DNA of 64,000 bases from Sphingobium sp. AP49 (GCF_000281715.2 NZ_CP124576.1:1557501-1621500), one strand, 5' to 3'. Counted from the first letter of the stretch, positions 9,224 to 18,478 are shown. Notes: generated by a model from the sequence alone, not told the origin. Numbers and translations: made by a program.

Positions 9224-9242
9224 CATCGCGCCAAAAGATACG

Positions 9243-9281
9243 AAAAGGGCCGCTTTCCCTTAGTGGAAAGCTGCCCTTTTT
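9243..9281. terminator. Bidirectional intrinsic terminator
   Basis: AAAAGGGC-CGCTTTCC and GGAAAGC-TGCCCTTTTT pair as a long stem with a TTAGT-like loop, A-rich on the left and T-rich on the right. It lies between the phaZ stop and the end of the convergent membrane-protein gene and can serve both. Confidence 0.85.
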
Positions 9282-9293
9282 CATGATGCGGGA

Positions 9294-10349
9294 TCAGGCG
9301 GTGGCGCGATCGAGATAGGGGAGGCGGGTCGCCAGCGCCGGCGGCAGGCCACCCACGATCAGCGCCCGTGCCCGGTGCCAGAAGGCGGAGAGCAGCAGCA
9401 GCGTGCCGCCGATCACGAGCGCGGTGAGCGCCGCCGACAGTTCGACCGCGCCGACTTTCTGGAATAGGCTGTAGAGCGCGTAGAGAACATAGGCGAGGCT
9501 GGAGACCAGCAGCGCGCGCCGGTCGATCGCCAGCGCAACCAGACCGAAGGCGAGATAGAGCAGGATCACCAGCACGGCCTGGCCCGCATCCACCAGCCCA
9601 TGGGTGATGCCCAGCAGCTGGAACAGCGAATGGGCGATCATCGGCGCGGCGGTCAGGTGCAGCCAGAAGGCGACGTCGGCGCGGCGGGTGGTGCGGGTGC
9701 GGTCGGTCATGTCCCAGCGCATGGCGAGGGCGAAGATGGCAAGGCCGGCGACCAGCAGCAGGACGAAGGGCAGGGTCTGGCTGAAGGGGATGATCCACAG
9801 GACAAGTCCGGCGATGACGGCGACCATGCCGGCGGCGCCGGCCGCCACAGTGATCGGCACCATGAAGCGACGCCAGTGGCACCAGGCGGCGATCGCGGCG
9901 CTGAGGCCCGCGATCGAGGCGACCAGGCTGGCGCCTTCACTCTGCGCGTTCGGGATCAACGGGCCGACAGCTAAAGCGACAGCGAAGGCGACACCCCCGA
10001 CAAAGGCGAGCAGCAGCAGGATCGAGGGCAGTGCCATGCGCAGGCGGCGGGTAAAATATTCGGCCAGGCCCCAGGCGGCGGCGGCGACGAACAGGCCGGA
10101 CACGAAGGAGGGCTGGTGCGGCGTGGTGATGCCGAGGCGGATTTCATTGCCGAGTCCCGCGACCGCGACCAGCAGGATCACCGAGGCGATGGCGACGAAA
10201 ATATCATTGAAGCCGGTCAGCAGGCGAAAATGTTCCTCGTCCACCGAACTGGTGCGCAGCCGGGCAACATGGTCGCGCAGCGCCTGGGCGCTGGCGGCGG
10301 GCAGGGCGCCGGCCGCTACGGCATCTTGCAGATCGCTCTCGCTATACAT
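9294..10349 (-). CDS. Multi-pass inner-membrane protein, function unknown
   Basis: The 351-aa protein has a short soluble N-terminus (YSESDLQDAVAAGALPAASA, then an Arg-rich helix) followed by about ten hydrophobic segments with small loops. The N-terminus resembles the cytoplasmic head of DUF2157-type membrane proteins, but the match is only by eye. An AAGGAG ribosome site is correctly spaced before the ATG. It is a single gene divergent from the nitronate monooxygenase gene. No transport or enzyme motif is visible. Confidence 0.75.
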   Translation of the reverse strand: MYSESDLQDAVAAGALPAASAQALRDHVARLRTSSVDEEHFRLLTGFNDIFVAIASVILLVAVAGLGNEIRLGITTPHQPSFVSGLFVAAAAWGLAEYFTRRLRMALPSILLLLAFVGGVAFAVALAVGPLIPNAQSEGASLVASIAGLSAAIAAWCHWRRFMVPITVAAGAAGMVAVIAGLVLWIIPFSQTLPFVLLLVAGLAIFALAMRWDMTDRTRTTRRADVAFWLHLTAAPMIAHSLFQLLGITHGLVDAGQAVLVILLYLAFGLVALAIDRRALLVSSLAYVLYALYSLFQKVGAVELSAALTALVIGGTLLLLSAFWHRARALIVGGLPPALATRLPYLDRATA

Positions 10350-10487
10350 TCTGGGGCACTCCTTGTCGGACCTGTGACGCGATCATAGCACTACTGTATT
10401 ATATGAGCAATACGGTTGCTTTTGGCCTTTTTCCGGGCGCGGAGCGATGATAGCGCGGGATATCAAAGCAAAGGAGAGACCCCGATC

Positions 10488-11417
10488 ATGACCCTGCCGG
10501 CATCGCTTGAAGGCCGTTTGTCCCTGCCGCTGATCGGGTCGCCGATGTTCATCATTTCGCAGCCCGAACTGGTGATCGCCCAGTGCCGGGCCGGCATCGT
10601 CGGGGCCTTTCCCTCGCTCAATGCGCGGCCGTCGGGCACGTTTGAGGCCTGGTTGCAGCAACTGGGTGCGGAACTGACCGACAAGGACGCGCCCTTTGCC
10701 GTCAATCTGATCGTCCACCGCACCAATGCGCGGCTGGAAGAGGATCTGGCGCTGTGCGTCAAATACAAGGTGCCGATCGTCATCACCTCGCTGGGTGCGC
10801 AGGAGAAGGTGAACGAGGCGATCCACAGCTATGGCGGCATCGTGCTGCACGATGTCATCAACAATGTCTTTGCCAGGAAGGCGATCGAGAAGGGCGCCGA
10901 CGGCCTGATCGCGGTGGCGGCGGGCGCGGGTGGCCATGCCGGCACCCTGTCGCCCTTTGCCCTGGTCCAGGAAATCCGCGCCTGGTTCGACGGGCCGCTG
11001 GCGCTGTCGGGCGCGATCGCGACCGGTCGGTCGATCGCGGCGGCGCGGATGATGGGCGCGGACCTTGGCTATATGGGCACCCCGTTCATCGCGACGGCCG
11101 AGGCGAATGCGGTGGATGCCTATAAGCAGATGATCGTCGATAGTAGCGCAGGCGACATCGTCTATTCCGACGTCTTCACCGGCGTGCTGGGCAATTATCT
11201 GCGCCCCAGCATCGTGGCATCGGGCATGGATCCGGACAAGCTGCCCAAGGCGGCGGACATGGATTTCGAGAGCCTGGCCGGCGACAAGAAGGCATGGCGC
11301 GACGTCTGGGGCGCGGGCCAGGGCATCGGTGCGATCGACAAGGTGCAGCCGGCGGGCGATTTCATCGCCCAGCTCAAGGCGGAATATCAGGCGGCGATCG
11401 CCGGCTTCAGCGCATAG
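10488..11417 (+). CDS. Nitronate monooxygenase (2-nitropropane dioxygenase family)
   Basis: The 309-aa TIM-barrel flavoprotein has the N-terminal PLIGSPMFIIS, the loop GAFPSLNARP and the FMN-phosphate/catalytic segment AAGAGGHAG with His150, followed by GAIATG and MGADLGYMGTPF, all typical of FMN-dependent nitronate monooxygenases. The ATG at 10488 has an AAGGAGAG ribosome site; the reading frame is open upstream but that part is not expected to be translated. It oxidises alkyl nitronates with oxygen; the true substrate (for example propionate-3-nitronate) is not determined by sequence. Some family members are enoyl-ACP reductases instead. Confidence 0.9.
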   Translation: MTLPASLEGRLSLPLIGSPMFIISQPELVIAQCRAGIVGAFPSLNARPSGTFEAWLQQLGAELTDKDAPFAVNLIVHRTNARLEEDLALCVKYKVPIVITSLGAQEKVNEAIHSYGGIVLHDVINNVFARKAIEKGADGLIAVAAGAGGHAGTLSPFALVQEIRAWFDGPLALSGAIATGRSIAAARMMGADLGYMGTPFIATAEANAVDAYKQMIVDSSAGDIVYSDVFTGVLGNYLRPSIVASGMDPDKLPKAADMDFESLAGDKKAWRDVWGAGQGIGAIDKVQPAGDFIAQLKAEYQAAIAGFSA

Positions 11418-11432
11418 CATCGATCGGCGAAG

Positions 11433-11454
11433 GCGACCGGCGATGGCCGGTCGC
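11433..11454. terminator. Stem-loop between convergent genes
   Basis: GCGACCGG and CCGGTCGC form a perfect 8-bp stem with a 6-base loop between the monooxygenase stop and the end of the convergent hydrolase gene. It lacks a T-tract, so it may be Rho-assisted or only structural. Confidence 0.45.
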
Positions 11455-11471
11455 GGCGGCTGGCAGGGCGG

Positions 11472-12356
11472 TCATTCGGCCAGGAATGCGCGCAATTCCG
11501 TCAGGAACAACGCGAACTGGTCATGATGCAGCCAGTGTCCGGCATGGGCAAACTCGGCGAGGCGGGCATTCTGGAAATGGACGGCGCGGCCGTCCTTCAC
11601 CGGGTTGGAGGCCCAACTGTCGAGGCCAAGGCACAGCAGGGTCGGACAGGTGATGCGGCGCCAGAAGTCAGGCAGATTCTCGTCCGTGCCCGCTTGCGGC
11701 GCGGCGCCATGCAAATAGGGATCGAATTTCCAGCTATAGCTGCCATCTTCGTTCCGGTTCACGCCATGCAGGGTGAGGTGAAGCGCCTGTTCGACCGAGA
11801 GATGGTCGTTGCGCTCGCGCATGCGGGCGACCGCAGCCTCGATCGTGGGGTATCGGCGGGGTGCGCGCCGGGCGTTGCCGCGTCGCCCCTCGATCCATCC
11901 CTTCCATATTTCTTCGGTGCTGCGTGCCGCCTGTTCGGCAATGCGGTCAGGCGACAGGCCCATGCCCTCGATCGCGACAACCCGCTCCACCATGTCGGGA
12001 TAGAGACCGGTATAGCGCAGGCTGATCGCGCCGCCGAGTGAATGGCCGACGATGGTGACCGGCGATCGGTCGAGCAGGTCGACCAATTGGGCCAGGTCAT
12101 AGACATAATTGGCCATCATATAGGAGCCATCCGACGACCAGTCGCTGTCGCCATGGCCGCGCAGGTCAGGACATACGACATGATAGTCGCGCGCCAGCGC
12201 CCGTGCCGTCCAGTCCCAGCTGCGGGCATGGTCGAAGCCACCATGGACCAGGATCAGTGTTGGCGCGGACGGATTGCCCCAGTCCAGATAGTGGAGCCGC
12301 GTCCGCAACGACGTGAAGAAATGCGAGGTCGGGGTCGGCGGGGTGGGCGTATCCAT
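11472..12356 (-). CDS. Alpha/beta hydrolase
   Basis: The 294-aa protein has the oxyanion-hole motif LVHGGFDHARSWD, the PDLRGHGDSD loop and the nucleophile elbow VGHSLGG (Ser106), with an Asp in CLGLDSW and His in HAGHWLHHD near the end, so the triad is complete. The start ATG at 12356 has an AAGGA ribosome site; the open frame continues upstream but overlaps the histidine-kinase region and is not credible. It resembles epoxide hydrolase, haloalkane dehalogenase or esterase-type members; the substrate is unknown. Confidence 0.88.
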   Translation of the reverse strand: MDTPTPPTPTSHFFTSLRTRLHYLDWGNPSAPTLILVHGGFDHARSWDWTARALARDYHVVCPDLRGHGDSDWSSDGSYMMANYVYDLAQLVDLLDRSPVTIVGHSLGGAISLRYTGLYPDMVERVVAIEGMGLSPDRIAEQAARSTEEIWKGWIEGRRGNARRAPRRYPTIEAAVARMRERNDHLSVEQALHLTLHGVNRNEDGSYSWKFDPYLHGAAPQAGTDENLPDFWRRITCPTLLCLGLDSWASNPVKDGRAVHFQNARLAEFAHAGHWLHHDQFALFLTELRAFLAE

Positions 12357-12474
12357 GCAGTCCTTGCGAGGCTGGGAAAAGGCTAAGCCTATCTTCCATT
12401 GGCCATGTGCATGACGCTTGCAAGACTCCGATGCAGGAAAATACTGGATTTGTAGGGATTTCTTGCGCAAATAT

Positions 12475-14439
12475 TCAGTCTGTTCCGTCATCCACGCCAA
12501 TCTGGAGCAGGCGTCCGGAGGGGGCGTCGCGACGGACGCGGCGCAACACTCCGGCCAGGTCGGCCTGCCGGAACGGTTTGTCGAGCCGCAGCCGATGGCT
12601 CGCCTGGGGGGGTAATTCAGCATAGCCGGTGACGATGATGACGGGCAGGCCGGGATGCTTTTCATCGATGGCATCGGCCAGTTGGGCGCCCGTCATGCCG
12701 GGCATCGCATGGTCGGTGATGACAAGGTCGACATGGCCCTGTTCCAGCATGGCCAATGCTTCGGTCGCCGACCCGGCGAGGAAGACGGTGTGGCCCAGAT
12801 CTTCAAGCATGCCCGCCGTGTTGGTCAGCACCAGATCGTCGTCGTCGACCGCCAATATCACCAGATGTTCCAGGTCGCTGCCATGGCATTCAGACGCGAT
12901 GGGCGGCGGGGCGGCCGGGGCTTCGGCTGCAGCGAAAGGGAGCCACAGAGATACGCTCGTGCCTTCGCCTTTCACGCTGGATATCGTCATGGCACCGCCA
13001 CATTGCTGGGCAAAGCCGTGAATCATCGACAGGCCCAGGCCCGTTCCCTTACCGATGCCCTTGGTGGTGAAGAAGGGCTCGCGGGCGCGGGCGAGCGTCG
13101 GTGCATCCATGCCTTCGCCTTCGTCGGTGACGGTAAGGCGCACGAAGCCCCCGGCCGCCAGGTCAGGCTGTTCGTTGGCGGCCAGCATGATCTCGCTTCC
13201 CTCGATGATCAGCTTGCCACTGCCGGCCATGGCGTCGCGCGCGTTGACGGCCAGGTTGATGAGGGCCAGTTCCAGTTGCGCGGGGTCGGCATGGGCCGGG
13301 CGCAACGTCAGCGGAAACCGGGTTTCGATCGCGATCCCGGTGCCCAGCGTGGTCTGCAGCAGGTCCGCCATGTCACGGACCAGGCCAATACAGTCGACAC
13401 TGCGCAGTTGCAGTTCCTGCTTGCGGGCGAAGGCGAGCATGCGTTGCGTCAGCGTGGCGCCCCGTTCAGCCGCCGTCATCGCATTGTCGAGATAACGGGT
13501 GATGTCCGCGCCGGTGGACAGTCGCTGGCGCGCCAGGTCGAGGCTGCCGACGATGACGGCGAGCAGATTGTTGAAATCATGCGCGACCCCGCCGGTCAGC
13601 TTGCCGATGGCGTCCATCTTCTGGCTTTGGAAAATCGCCTCGCGGGCTTCGTCGAGGGCGCGGGTCGCTTCGCGGCGTTCGGTCAGATCGCGGGTGATCT
13701 TGGCAAAACCGACCAGCGTGCCCGACGGGCTGCGGATCGGGTCTATCACCACGCCGGCCCAGAAACGCGTTCCATCCTTGCGGATGCGCCATCCCTCCGC
13801 CTCGAAGCGACCTTCACGCTGCGCCGTCTCCAGCGCACGTGATGGCAACCCGGCCATCCGGTCTTCATCCGAATAGAAGCGCGCGAAATTCTGGCCCAGT
13901 ATCTCGTCGGCGCGATAGCCCTTGAACCGCTCCGCACCACTGTTCCAGCTGGTGATCGTTCCGACCGGGTCGAGCATGTAGATCGCATAGTCGGTAACGC
14001 TCTGTACCAGCATCCGAAAGCGTTCCTCGCTGCGCCGCAATTCTTCCTGCGCTGCCCGGCGGTCGGTCAGGTCGCGGGTTACCTTGGCAAAGCCGATCAG
14101 CACGCCCGCCGGGTCGCGGATCGGATCAATCACGACATTGGCCCAGAAGCAGGTACCATCCTTGCGGACGCGCCATCCCTCCGCCTCGAAACGCCCTTCG
14201 GTTTCCGCAGTGTGGAGCGCCAGCGCAGGAATGCCGGCGGCCTGATCTTCTGGCGTGTAGAAGCGCGAGAAATGCTGGCCGATAATTTCGTGGGCCTCAT
14301 AGCCTTTGAATCGGCGTGCGCCGGCATTCCAGCTTGCCACCAGGCCACGGGTATCCAGTATGAAGATCGCATAGTCCGTGATGCTCTGCACCAGCAACTC
14401 AAAGCGATTGCTCGATTCCACGGTCTCCGCGATCTCCAT
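12475..14439 (-). CDS. Hybrid PAS-PAS histidine kinase with receiver domain
   Basis: The 654-aa soluble protein has two very similar PAS-PAC repeats (about 10-125 and 135-250, each with ASWN or TSWN, RFKGY and WRxRKDGTxFWA), a HisKA domain with His287 in GGVAHDFNN, a HATPase domain with GxGTGLGLSM, and a C-terminal receiver with acidic DDDD and phosphoacceptor Asp576 (DLVITDHAMPG). There are no membrane segments, so it senses a cytoplasmic signal; the PAS pockets have no obvious haem or flavin Cys motif. No response-regulator gene is adjacent; output may be through the fused receiver or a distant partner. Confidence 0.93.
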   Translation of the reverse strand: MEIAETVESSNRFELLVQSITDYAIFILDTRGLVASWNAGARRFKGYEAHEIIGQHFSRFYTPEDQAAGIPALALHTAETEGRFEAEGWRVRKDGTCFWANVVIDPIRDPAGVLIGFAKVTRDLTDRRAAQEELRRSEERFRMLVQSVTDYAIYMLDPVGTITSWNSGAERFKGYRADEILGQNFARFYSDEDRMAGLPSRALETAQREGRFEAEGWRIRKDGTRFWAGVVIDPIRSPSGTLVGFAKITRDLTERREATRALDEAREAIFQSQKMDAIGKLTGGVAHDFNNLLAVIVGSLDLARQRLSTGADITRYLDNAMTAAERGATLTQRMLAFARKQELQLRSVDCIGLVRDMADLLQTTLGTGIAIETRFPLTLRPAHADPAQLELALINLAVNARDAMAGSGKLIIEGSEIMLAANEQPDLAAGGFVRLTVTDEGEGMDAPTLARAREPFFTTKGIGKGTGLGLSMIHGFAQQCGGAMTISSVKGEGTSVSLWLPFAAAEAPAAPPPIASECHGSDLEHLVILAVDDDDLVLTNTAGMLEDLGHTVFLAGSATEALAMLEQGHVDLVITDHAMPGMTGAQLADAIDEKHPGLPVIIVTGYAELPPQASHRLRLDKPFRQADLAGVLRRVRRDAPSGRLLQIGVDDGTD

Positions 14440-14479
14440 TCAGCCCCGATCCCCTCTTTGCCCATGGCAAACGCAGTAT

Positions 14480-14494
14480 GGAACAATGTGTTCC
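14480..14494. promoter_or_regulatory. Candidate operator (GGAACA-N3-TGTTCC)
   Basis: A perfect inverted repeat with 6-base arms and a 3-base centre lies in the 135-bp divergent gap between the histidine-kinase and sugar-kinase genes. A second, weaker ATCGG-ctga-CCGAT repeat follows it directly. The binding protein is unknown. Confidence 0.4.
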
Positions 14495-14574
14495 GCGATC
14501 GGCTGACCGATTGCAACGGCTTGACTCGGCGCGCCCGGGCCAGCACGACGCATGCGTCAACCAGAGGGGATCAA

Positions 14575-15489
14575 ATGGCTACCGACGCGACCATCACGGT
14601 GATTGGCGAAGCGATGCTGGAACTGAGCCGGGGCGCGGGGGATGGCTGGAACCTGCGCTATGGCGGCGATGTCATCAACACGGCCATCCATCTGGCCCGC
14701 GCCGGTACGCGCGTGCGCTTTGCCAGTGCGATCGGGGCCGACCCGATGAGCGAGGAACTGCGCAAGGCATGGGCGGGTGAGGGCGTCGATACCGACCTGC
14801 TGATTGGCACGGCTGCGCGTACGACCGGCCTTTATGCGATCGAGACGGATGCAACCGGCGAACGCAGTTTCCATTATTGGCGCGGTGAAAGTGCGGCGCG
14901 GGCGATGTTCGACTTGCCTGAAAGCTCGGCGATGGTTGATGGGGCCGCGCAGTCCGATCTGCTCTATTTCTCGTTGATCACGTTGGCTATCCTGCCCGAA
15001 GCCGGGCGTGAAAAGCTGTTGGCGCTCTGCGCCGCGGTGAAGGCGCGGGGCGGGCGGATCGCCTTTGACGGCAATTACAGGCCGCGTCTTTGGTCGGACG
15101 CCGCGACCGCCTGCGCTTGGCGCGACCGGGCGATCGCGCTCTGCGACATCGGTCTGCCGACCCTGGCCGACGAGGTCGAGATGGGAGAGGCGGATGATGC
15201 AGCAGATGCCGCCGCGCGCTGGGGGGCGGGCGAAGGACGCGAGATCGTGGTGAAGCTGGGTGCCGAAGGGTGTCTGGTCGATGGCGAACTGGTGGCGCCG
15301 CCCGCCACCATCGAAGTGGTCGATTCCAGCGGGGCGGGCGATGCCTTCAATGGCGGATATTTGTATGCAAGGCTGGCAGGTGCAGCCCCGCGCGACGCTG
15401 CGCTGGCGGGACATAGGCTGGCGGGATGGAACATCGGTCGTCGCGGCGCGATTCCCGCGCGGGATGATGCGGCGCCCTACGGATACTGA
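14575..15489 (+). CDS. PfkB-family sugar kinase (2-keto-3-deoxygluconate kinase-like)
   Basis: The 304-aa ribokinase-fold protein opens with TVIGEAMLELS and the substrate loop YGGDVINTAIHLAR, which resembles KDG kinases, and ends with the PfkB signature 2 SSGAGDAFNGGY (catalytic base Asp256). A GAGGGG ribosome site precedes ATG 14575; the frame is open far upstream into the kinase promoter region and that part is rejected. It would phosphorylate KDG in the Entner-Doudoroff or uronate route, but fructokinase activity is possible because no aldolase gene is nearby. Confidence 0.85.
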   Translation: MATDATITVIGEAMLELSRGAGDGWNLRYGGDVINTAIHLARAGTRVRFASAIGADPMSEELRKAWAGEGVDTDLLIGTAARTTGLYAIETDATGERSFHYWRGESAARAMFDLPESSAMVDGAAQSDLLYFSLITLAILPEAGREKLLALCAAVKARGGRIAFDGNYRPRLWSDAATACAWRDRAIALCDIGLPTLADEVEMGEADDAADAAARWGAGEGREIVVKLGAEGCLVDGELVAPPATIEVVDSSGAGDAFNGGYLYARLAGAAPRDAALAGHRLAGWNIGRRGAIPARDDAAPYGY

Positions 15490-15528
15490 AAGTTGGTGGT
15501 CCGGTCGGGACAGATCGAGGAGCAGAGC

Positions 15529-15801
15529 ATGACACCTGCGGAACGTGCTGCCCGCGCCTTGTGGGCACTCGACACCAACCAGTCGGATGCGATGGCGCAG
15601 GGGGATGTGCCCTGGCAGGATTATCTGCCCCAGGTGCGCACGGTTCTGGAAATGGTGCATGAGCCCAGCGAATGGATGAAAGAGGCCGGCGCAGAGGTGG
15701 TGCGTTATGTCGGGTCGGATGGCACCGATTTTGGCTATCGTCAGGATGCGGCCAATATCTGGCGCTACATGATCGACGCGATGATCAAGGACGTGAGCTG
15801 A
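15529..15801 (+). CDS. Small conserved-looking protein, function unknown
   Basis: The 90-aa acidic protein begins MTPAERAARALWALD after a GAGGAGCAG ribosome site, 39 bases downstream of the sugar kinase stop, and is probably co-transcribed with it. It is soluble, with a GTDFGYRQDAANIWRYMIDAM C-terminus split by no membrane segment. Codon use matches neighbours. No family recognised. Confidence 0.6.
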   Translation: MTPAERAARALWALDTNQSDAMAQGDVPWQDYLPQVRTVLEMVHEPSEWMKEAGAEVVRYVGSDGTDFGYRQDAANIWRYMIDAMIKDVS

Positions 15802-15826
15802 TCCCGCCTGACGGGCTTGCTATGGT

Positions 15827-15863
15827 TGGCGGGCCGGCTGCCGGGGCATCGTCCGGCCCGCCA
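15827..15863. terminator. Long GC stem-loop between convergent genes
   Basis: TGGCGGGCCGG and CCGGCCCGCCA are perfect 11-base inverted arms separated by 15 bases, placed between the small gene ending at 15801 and the methyltransferase ending at 15869. There is no strong T-tract, so its role as a terminator is inferred from position. Confidence 0.55.
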
Positions 15864-15868
15864 TTCCG

Positions 15869-16600
15869 TCAGGATGCCGCAGCCTTGCGCACATAGATAT
15901 GGAAGCCATGGCAGCCGCCATGATTGGTTTTGCGCATGAAGACCTGATGGCCATATTCCAGGTCAAAGATTGCAAAGACCCTGGCGAGATCATAATCGTA
16001 CATAGAGATATGCCCCTCTTCGACATTCGGCGTACGATGCGTGACGATCCGATTGCCGTCATAGCTGAAGATGCCCAGCTCATTGAGCATCGAAGCGGCC
16101 ATCACAGCATCTTTGTAAATGGTCAGCTGGATGGCAAGCATCCCGTCTGGTGCCACACAGTTCCACAAGTCCTGAATGATCTCATAGCCGCGTTCGGGTG
16201 GGATATGTTGAAGAACAATGAAACTGTTCACCCAATCGAATTGCAAGTCGATTGGCACATCCTTTCGGAGCGACAAGTTCACACCCGCACGTCGGGCATG
16301 TTCGCTTGCTAGCGTAAGCATGTTGTCGGCAATGTCGATGCCGCAGCCATTGCCGGTAAGGCGGGCGAGCGGAATTGCGAGCCTTCCAACGCCGCAACCG
16401 AAATCCAATGCGCTGGATGGTGTGAAATCAGGGTATATTTTCGTTATATATTGATATTCCTGAGAGACATATTCTTCTCCAGTGCGGAAGAATTCATCCA
16501 GAGCTTCCTCATCAGGGGAGAGAAATTTTTCGAGTGTGACGACACCATAATAAGGCCTGCTGGCGGCAATATTATTCCAGTCTTTGTCCGTATCTCGCAT
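15869..16600 (-). CDS. Class I SAM-dependent methyltransferase
   Basis: The 243-aa protein has motif I ALDFGCGVGRLAIPLAR, the acidic GIDIADNM after strand 2 and FIVLQHIPPERG at motif IV, so SAM binding is well supported. I start at the ATG with a GGAGAG site (16600); another ATG 15 bases upstream is possible. The gene is clearly AT-richer than its surroundings, with codons such as ATA, ATT and AAT, which suggests recent acquisition. The acceptor is unknown; the closest style is small-molecule or glycan methyltransferases of the UbiE-like group. Confidence 0.82.
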   Translation of the reverse strand: MRDTDKDWNNIAASRPYYGVVTLEKFLSPDEEALDEFFRTGEEYVSQEYQYITKIYPDFTPSSALDFGCGVGRLAIPLARLTGNGCGIDIADNMLTLASEHARRAGVNLSLRKDVPIDLQFDWVNSFIVLQHIPPERGYEIIQDLWNCVAPDGMLAIQLTIYKDAVMAASMLNELGIFSYDGNRIVTHRTPNVEEGHISMYDYDLARVFAIFDLEYGHQVFMRKTNHGGCHGFHIYVRKAAAS

Positions 16601-16946
16601 GATGATTCTCTCCATTTTCCCCGCAACGAAGCTATTGGGGCCACTTTGGCTGGTCAATATGTCATGCCCGCGTCGCTTGGCTTGCGCATCGCCGATTAAG
16701 ACCGACTGGTCGCTGATATGTCAGGGCCTGTCCGACCATTTTCCGTCCGGGACGCAGGATGTGCGGTTGCCAGCGAGACGGACGGCCGGATTCATCTGTC
16801 GCTGCGGGTTATGCGCAACGGTGACTGGTTCGGGCACCTCGAGCCGATCGTCGCGGCGCTGGCTTCACACCATGCGCGCAGGATAGGGCAGCTTTTTCGG
16901 GTACATGGATCAAATCCCGATCCGCTTTGCCCGCCGGATGCCAGTG
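16601..16946. other. 346-bp gap without a convincing gene
   Basis: The gap lies between the 5' end of the methyltransferase and the 3' end of the TetR gene. A plus-strand frame from 16718 gives plausible-looking sequence (MRNGDWFGHLEPIVAAL) but runs on antisense through the TetR gene and has no ribosome site. It may be debris of a lost gene. Confidence 0.4.
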
Positions 16947-17546
16947 TTACGCTTTTCCAGGCAAGCTCCGCAACAAGGCGCTTGCTACGTCCCGGGCATT
17001 GGCGGCAAGTTCATCATCGGGCAGTTCGCCGGCGGTCCAGAATGAAAGCACGCCGCGAAAACCGAAGGCAAGCTGCCTCGGCAGGCTTTGCAGCACGGGC
17101 TCTTGCTCGCCCCCGATCAGGCCATCGCCTTCGCCGATCGCCGATGCCCATAAGGCGGTGGACTGGGCCAGAACTTCTCCATGGGTCGGTCCCGGGGTGC
17201 CAAGCCATCCCATCACGGCGCGGTTCACGCGCGGCTCTTCCAGCATCAGTTCGACCACCGTGGAGACCGCCAGCAGCACGCGCTGACCGGCATCATCGAG
17301 GCGTGGTTTGTCCGCAAAGCGCTGGGTCGCGGTCGCGATCCGCCGGGCCGACAGGGCGTGCATGATCGCGGCCTTGCTGCCGAACTGGTTGAAGGGCGTG
17401 GCGAAACTGACGCCCGCTTCGGTCGCCAGATCGCGCATCGAAAATTCCGCCTTGCCGTCGCGCAGCAGGCGTTCGGCCGCGTCGATCACACGATTGCGCA
17501 CCGGTTCACCACGCGAACCGGTCGAGGGGGGCTTGATGGACGTCAT
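16947..17546 (-). CDS. TetR-family transcriptional repressor
   Basis: The 199-aa protein has an N-terminal HTH (about 35-58: SMRDLATEAGVSFATPF then FGSKAAIM), where the second helix and the F-x-SK motif are typical of TetR proteins. The C-terminal all-helical domain is a ligand pocket of unknown specificity. It is divergent from a short-chain dehydrogenase gene with a 50-bp gap holding a perfect palindrome, so it very probably represses that operon and itself. Confidence 0.9.
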   Translation of the reverse strand: MTSIKPPSTGSRGEPVRNRVIDAAERLLRDGKAEFSMRDLATEAGVSFATPFNQFGSKAAIMHALSARRIATATQRFADKPRLDDAGQRVLLAVSTVVELMLEEPRVNRAVMGWLGTPGPTHGEVLAQSTALWASAIGEGDGLIGGEQEPVLQSLPRQLAFGFRGVLSFWTAGELPDDELAANARDVASALLRSLPGKA

Positions 17547-17554
17547 GTTGCTAT

Positions 17555-17570
17555 CTATATCATGATATAG
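17555..17570. promoter_or_regulatory. Perfect 16-bp palindrome, probable TetR operator
   Basis: CTATATCATGATATAG is self-complementary across all 16 bases and lies 8 bases before the TetR start codon and 26 bases before the SDR start codon. Position, length and symmetry all fit the operator for the adjacent repressor, overlapping both promoters. Confidence 0.75.
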
Positions 17571-17596
17571 TTGGTGTTCAAATCATGGAGTAGGCC

Positions 17597-18442
17597 ATGT
17601 CGGCGCTTATCCCCAAGACTTTCCTAATTACCGGTGTCAGTTCGGGCCTGGGCCGGGCCTTTGCCGAGGGCGCGCTGGGTGCCGGCCATATCGTCGTCGG
17701 CACCGTGCGCAATGCTGCGGATGCCGAACGCTTTGCCGCGCTTGCGCCCGGCCGGGCCTCTCCGTTGCTGTTGGATGTGACGCATCTGGAGGCAATCCCG
17801 GATGCCATTTCGGATGCCGAGCGAGGGGCCGGTCCGATCGATGTGCTGGTCAATAATGCGGGCTATGGCCATGAGGGCGTGCTGGAGGAATCGTCGATCG
17901 ACGATCTGCAGCGCCAGTTCGCCGCCAATGTGTTCGGCCCCGTGGCGATGATGAAGGCGGTGCTGCCCGGCATGCGTGAACGGCGGCGCGGTCATATCGT
18001 CAACGTTACGTCGATGGGCGGGTTTATCACCATGCCCGGTATCAGCTTCTATTGCGGCAGCAAGTTCGCGCTGGAGGGTATTTCCGAAGCGCTGGGCAAG
18101 GAAGTGGCGCCGTTCGGCATCCATGTGACGGCGCTGGCGCCCGGCCAGTTTCGCACCGACTGGGCTGGGCGGTCGATGGACCGCACGCCCCGCAGCATTG
18201 CCGACTATGACATGGTCATGGATCCCGTTCGGGCGGCGCGACAGGCCAAGAGCGGGCAGCAGCCGGGCGATCCTGCGCGCGCGGCGCAGGCCTTGCTGGC
18301 GCTGTTGGAGGCGCCGGCACCGCCAAGCCGCCTGTTCCTGGGGCAGGATGCGCTGCGCCTGGTCGAAGGCAAGATTGCCAGCATGGAAGCGGAGATCGCG
18401 CAGTGGCGCTCATTGTCTCTTTCCACCAACTTTGCAGCATAA
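17597..18442 (+). CDS. Short-chain dehydrogenase/reductase
   Basis: The 281-aa protein has the Rossmann motif TGVSSGLG (12-19), NNAG (86-89), Ser139, and the catalytic pair Tyr152/Lys156 in FYCGSKFALE. It is a classical SDR with a C-terminal extension. GGAG lies 6 bases before the ATG. It is the first gene of a probable three-gene operon controlled by the divergent TetR repressor, which suggests that it modifies the effector compound. Cofactor preference is unclear: an Arg (VRNA) after strand 2 favours NADP. Confidence 0.9.
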   Translation: MSALIPKTFLITGVSSGLGRAFAEGALGAGHIVVGTVRNAADAERFAALAPGRASPLLLDVTHLEAIPDAISDAERGAGPIDVLVNNAGYGHEGVLEESSIDDLQRQFAANVFGPVAMMKAVLPGMRERRRGHIVNVTSMGGFITMPGISFYCGSKFALEGISEALGKEVAPFGIHVTALAPGQFRTDWAGRSMDRTPRSIADYDMVMDPVRAARQAKSGQQPGDPARAAQALLALLEAPAPPSRLFLGQDALRLVEGKIASMEAEIAQWRSLSLSTNFAA

Positions 18443-18478
18443 GCGTGGCGCGCGCCCGCTAACCGAAAGACACAGACC

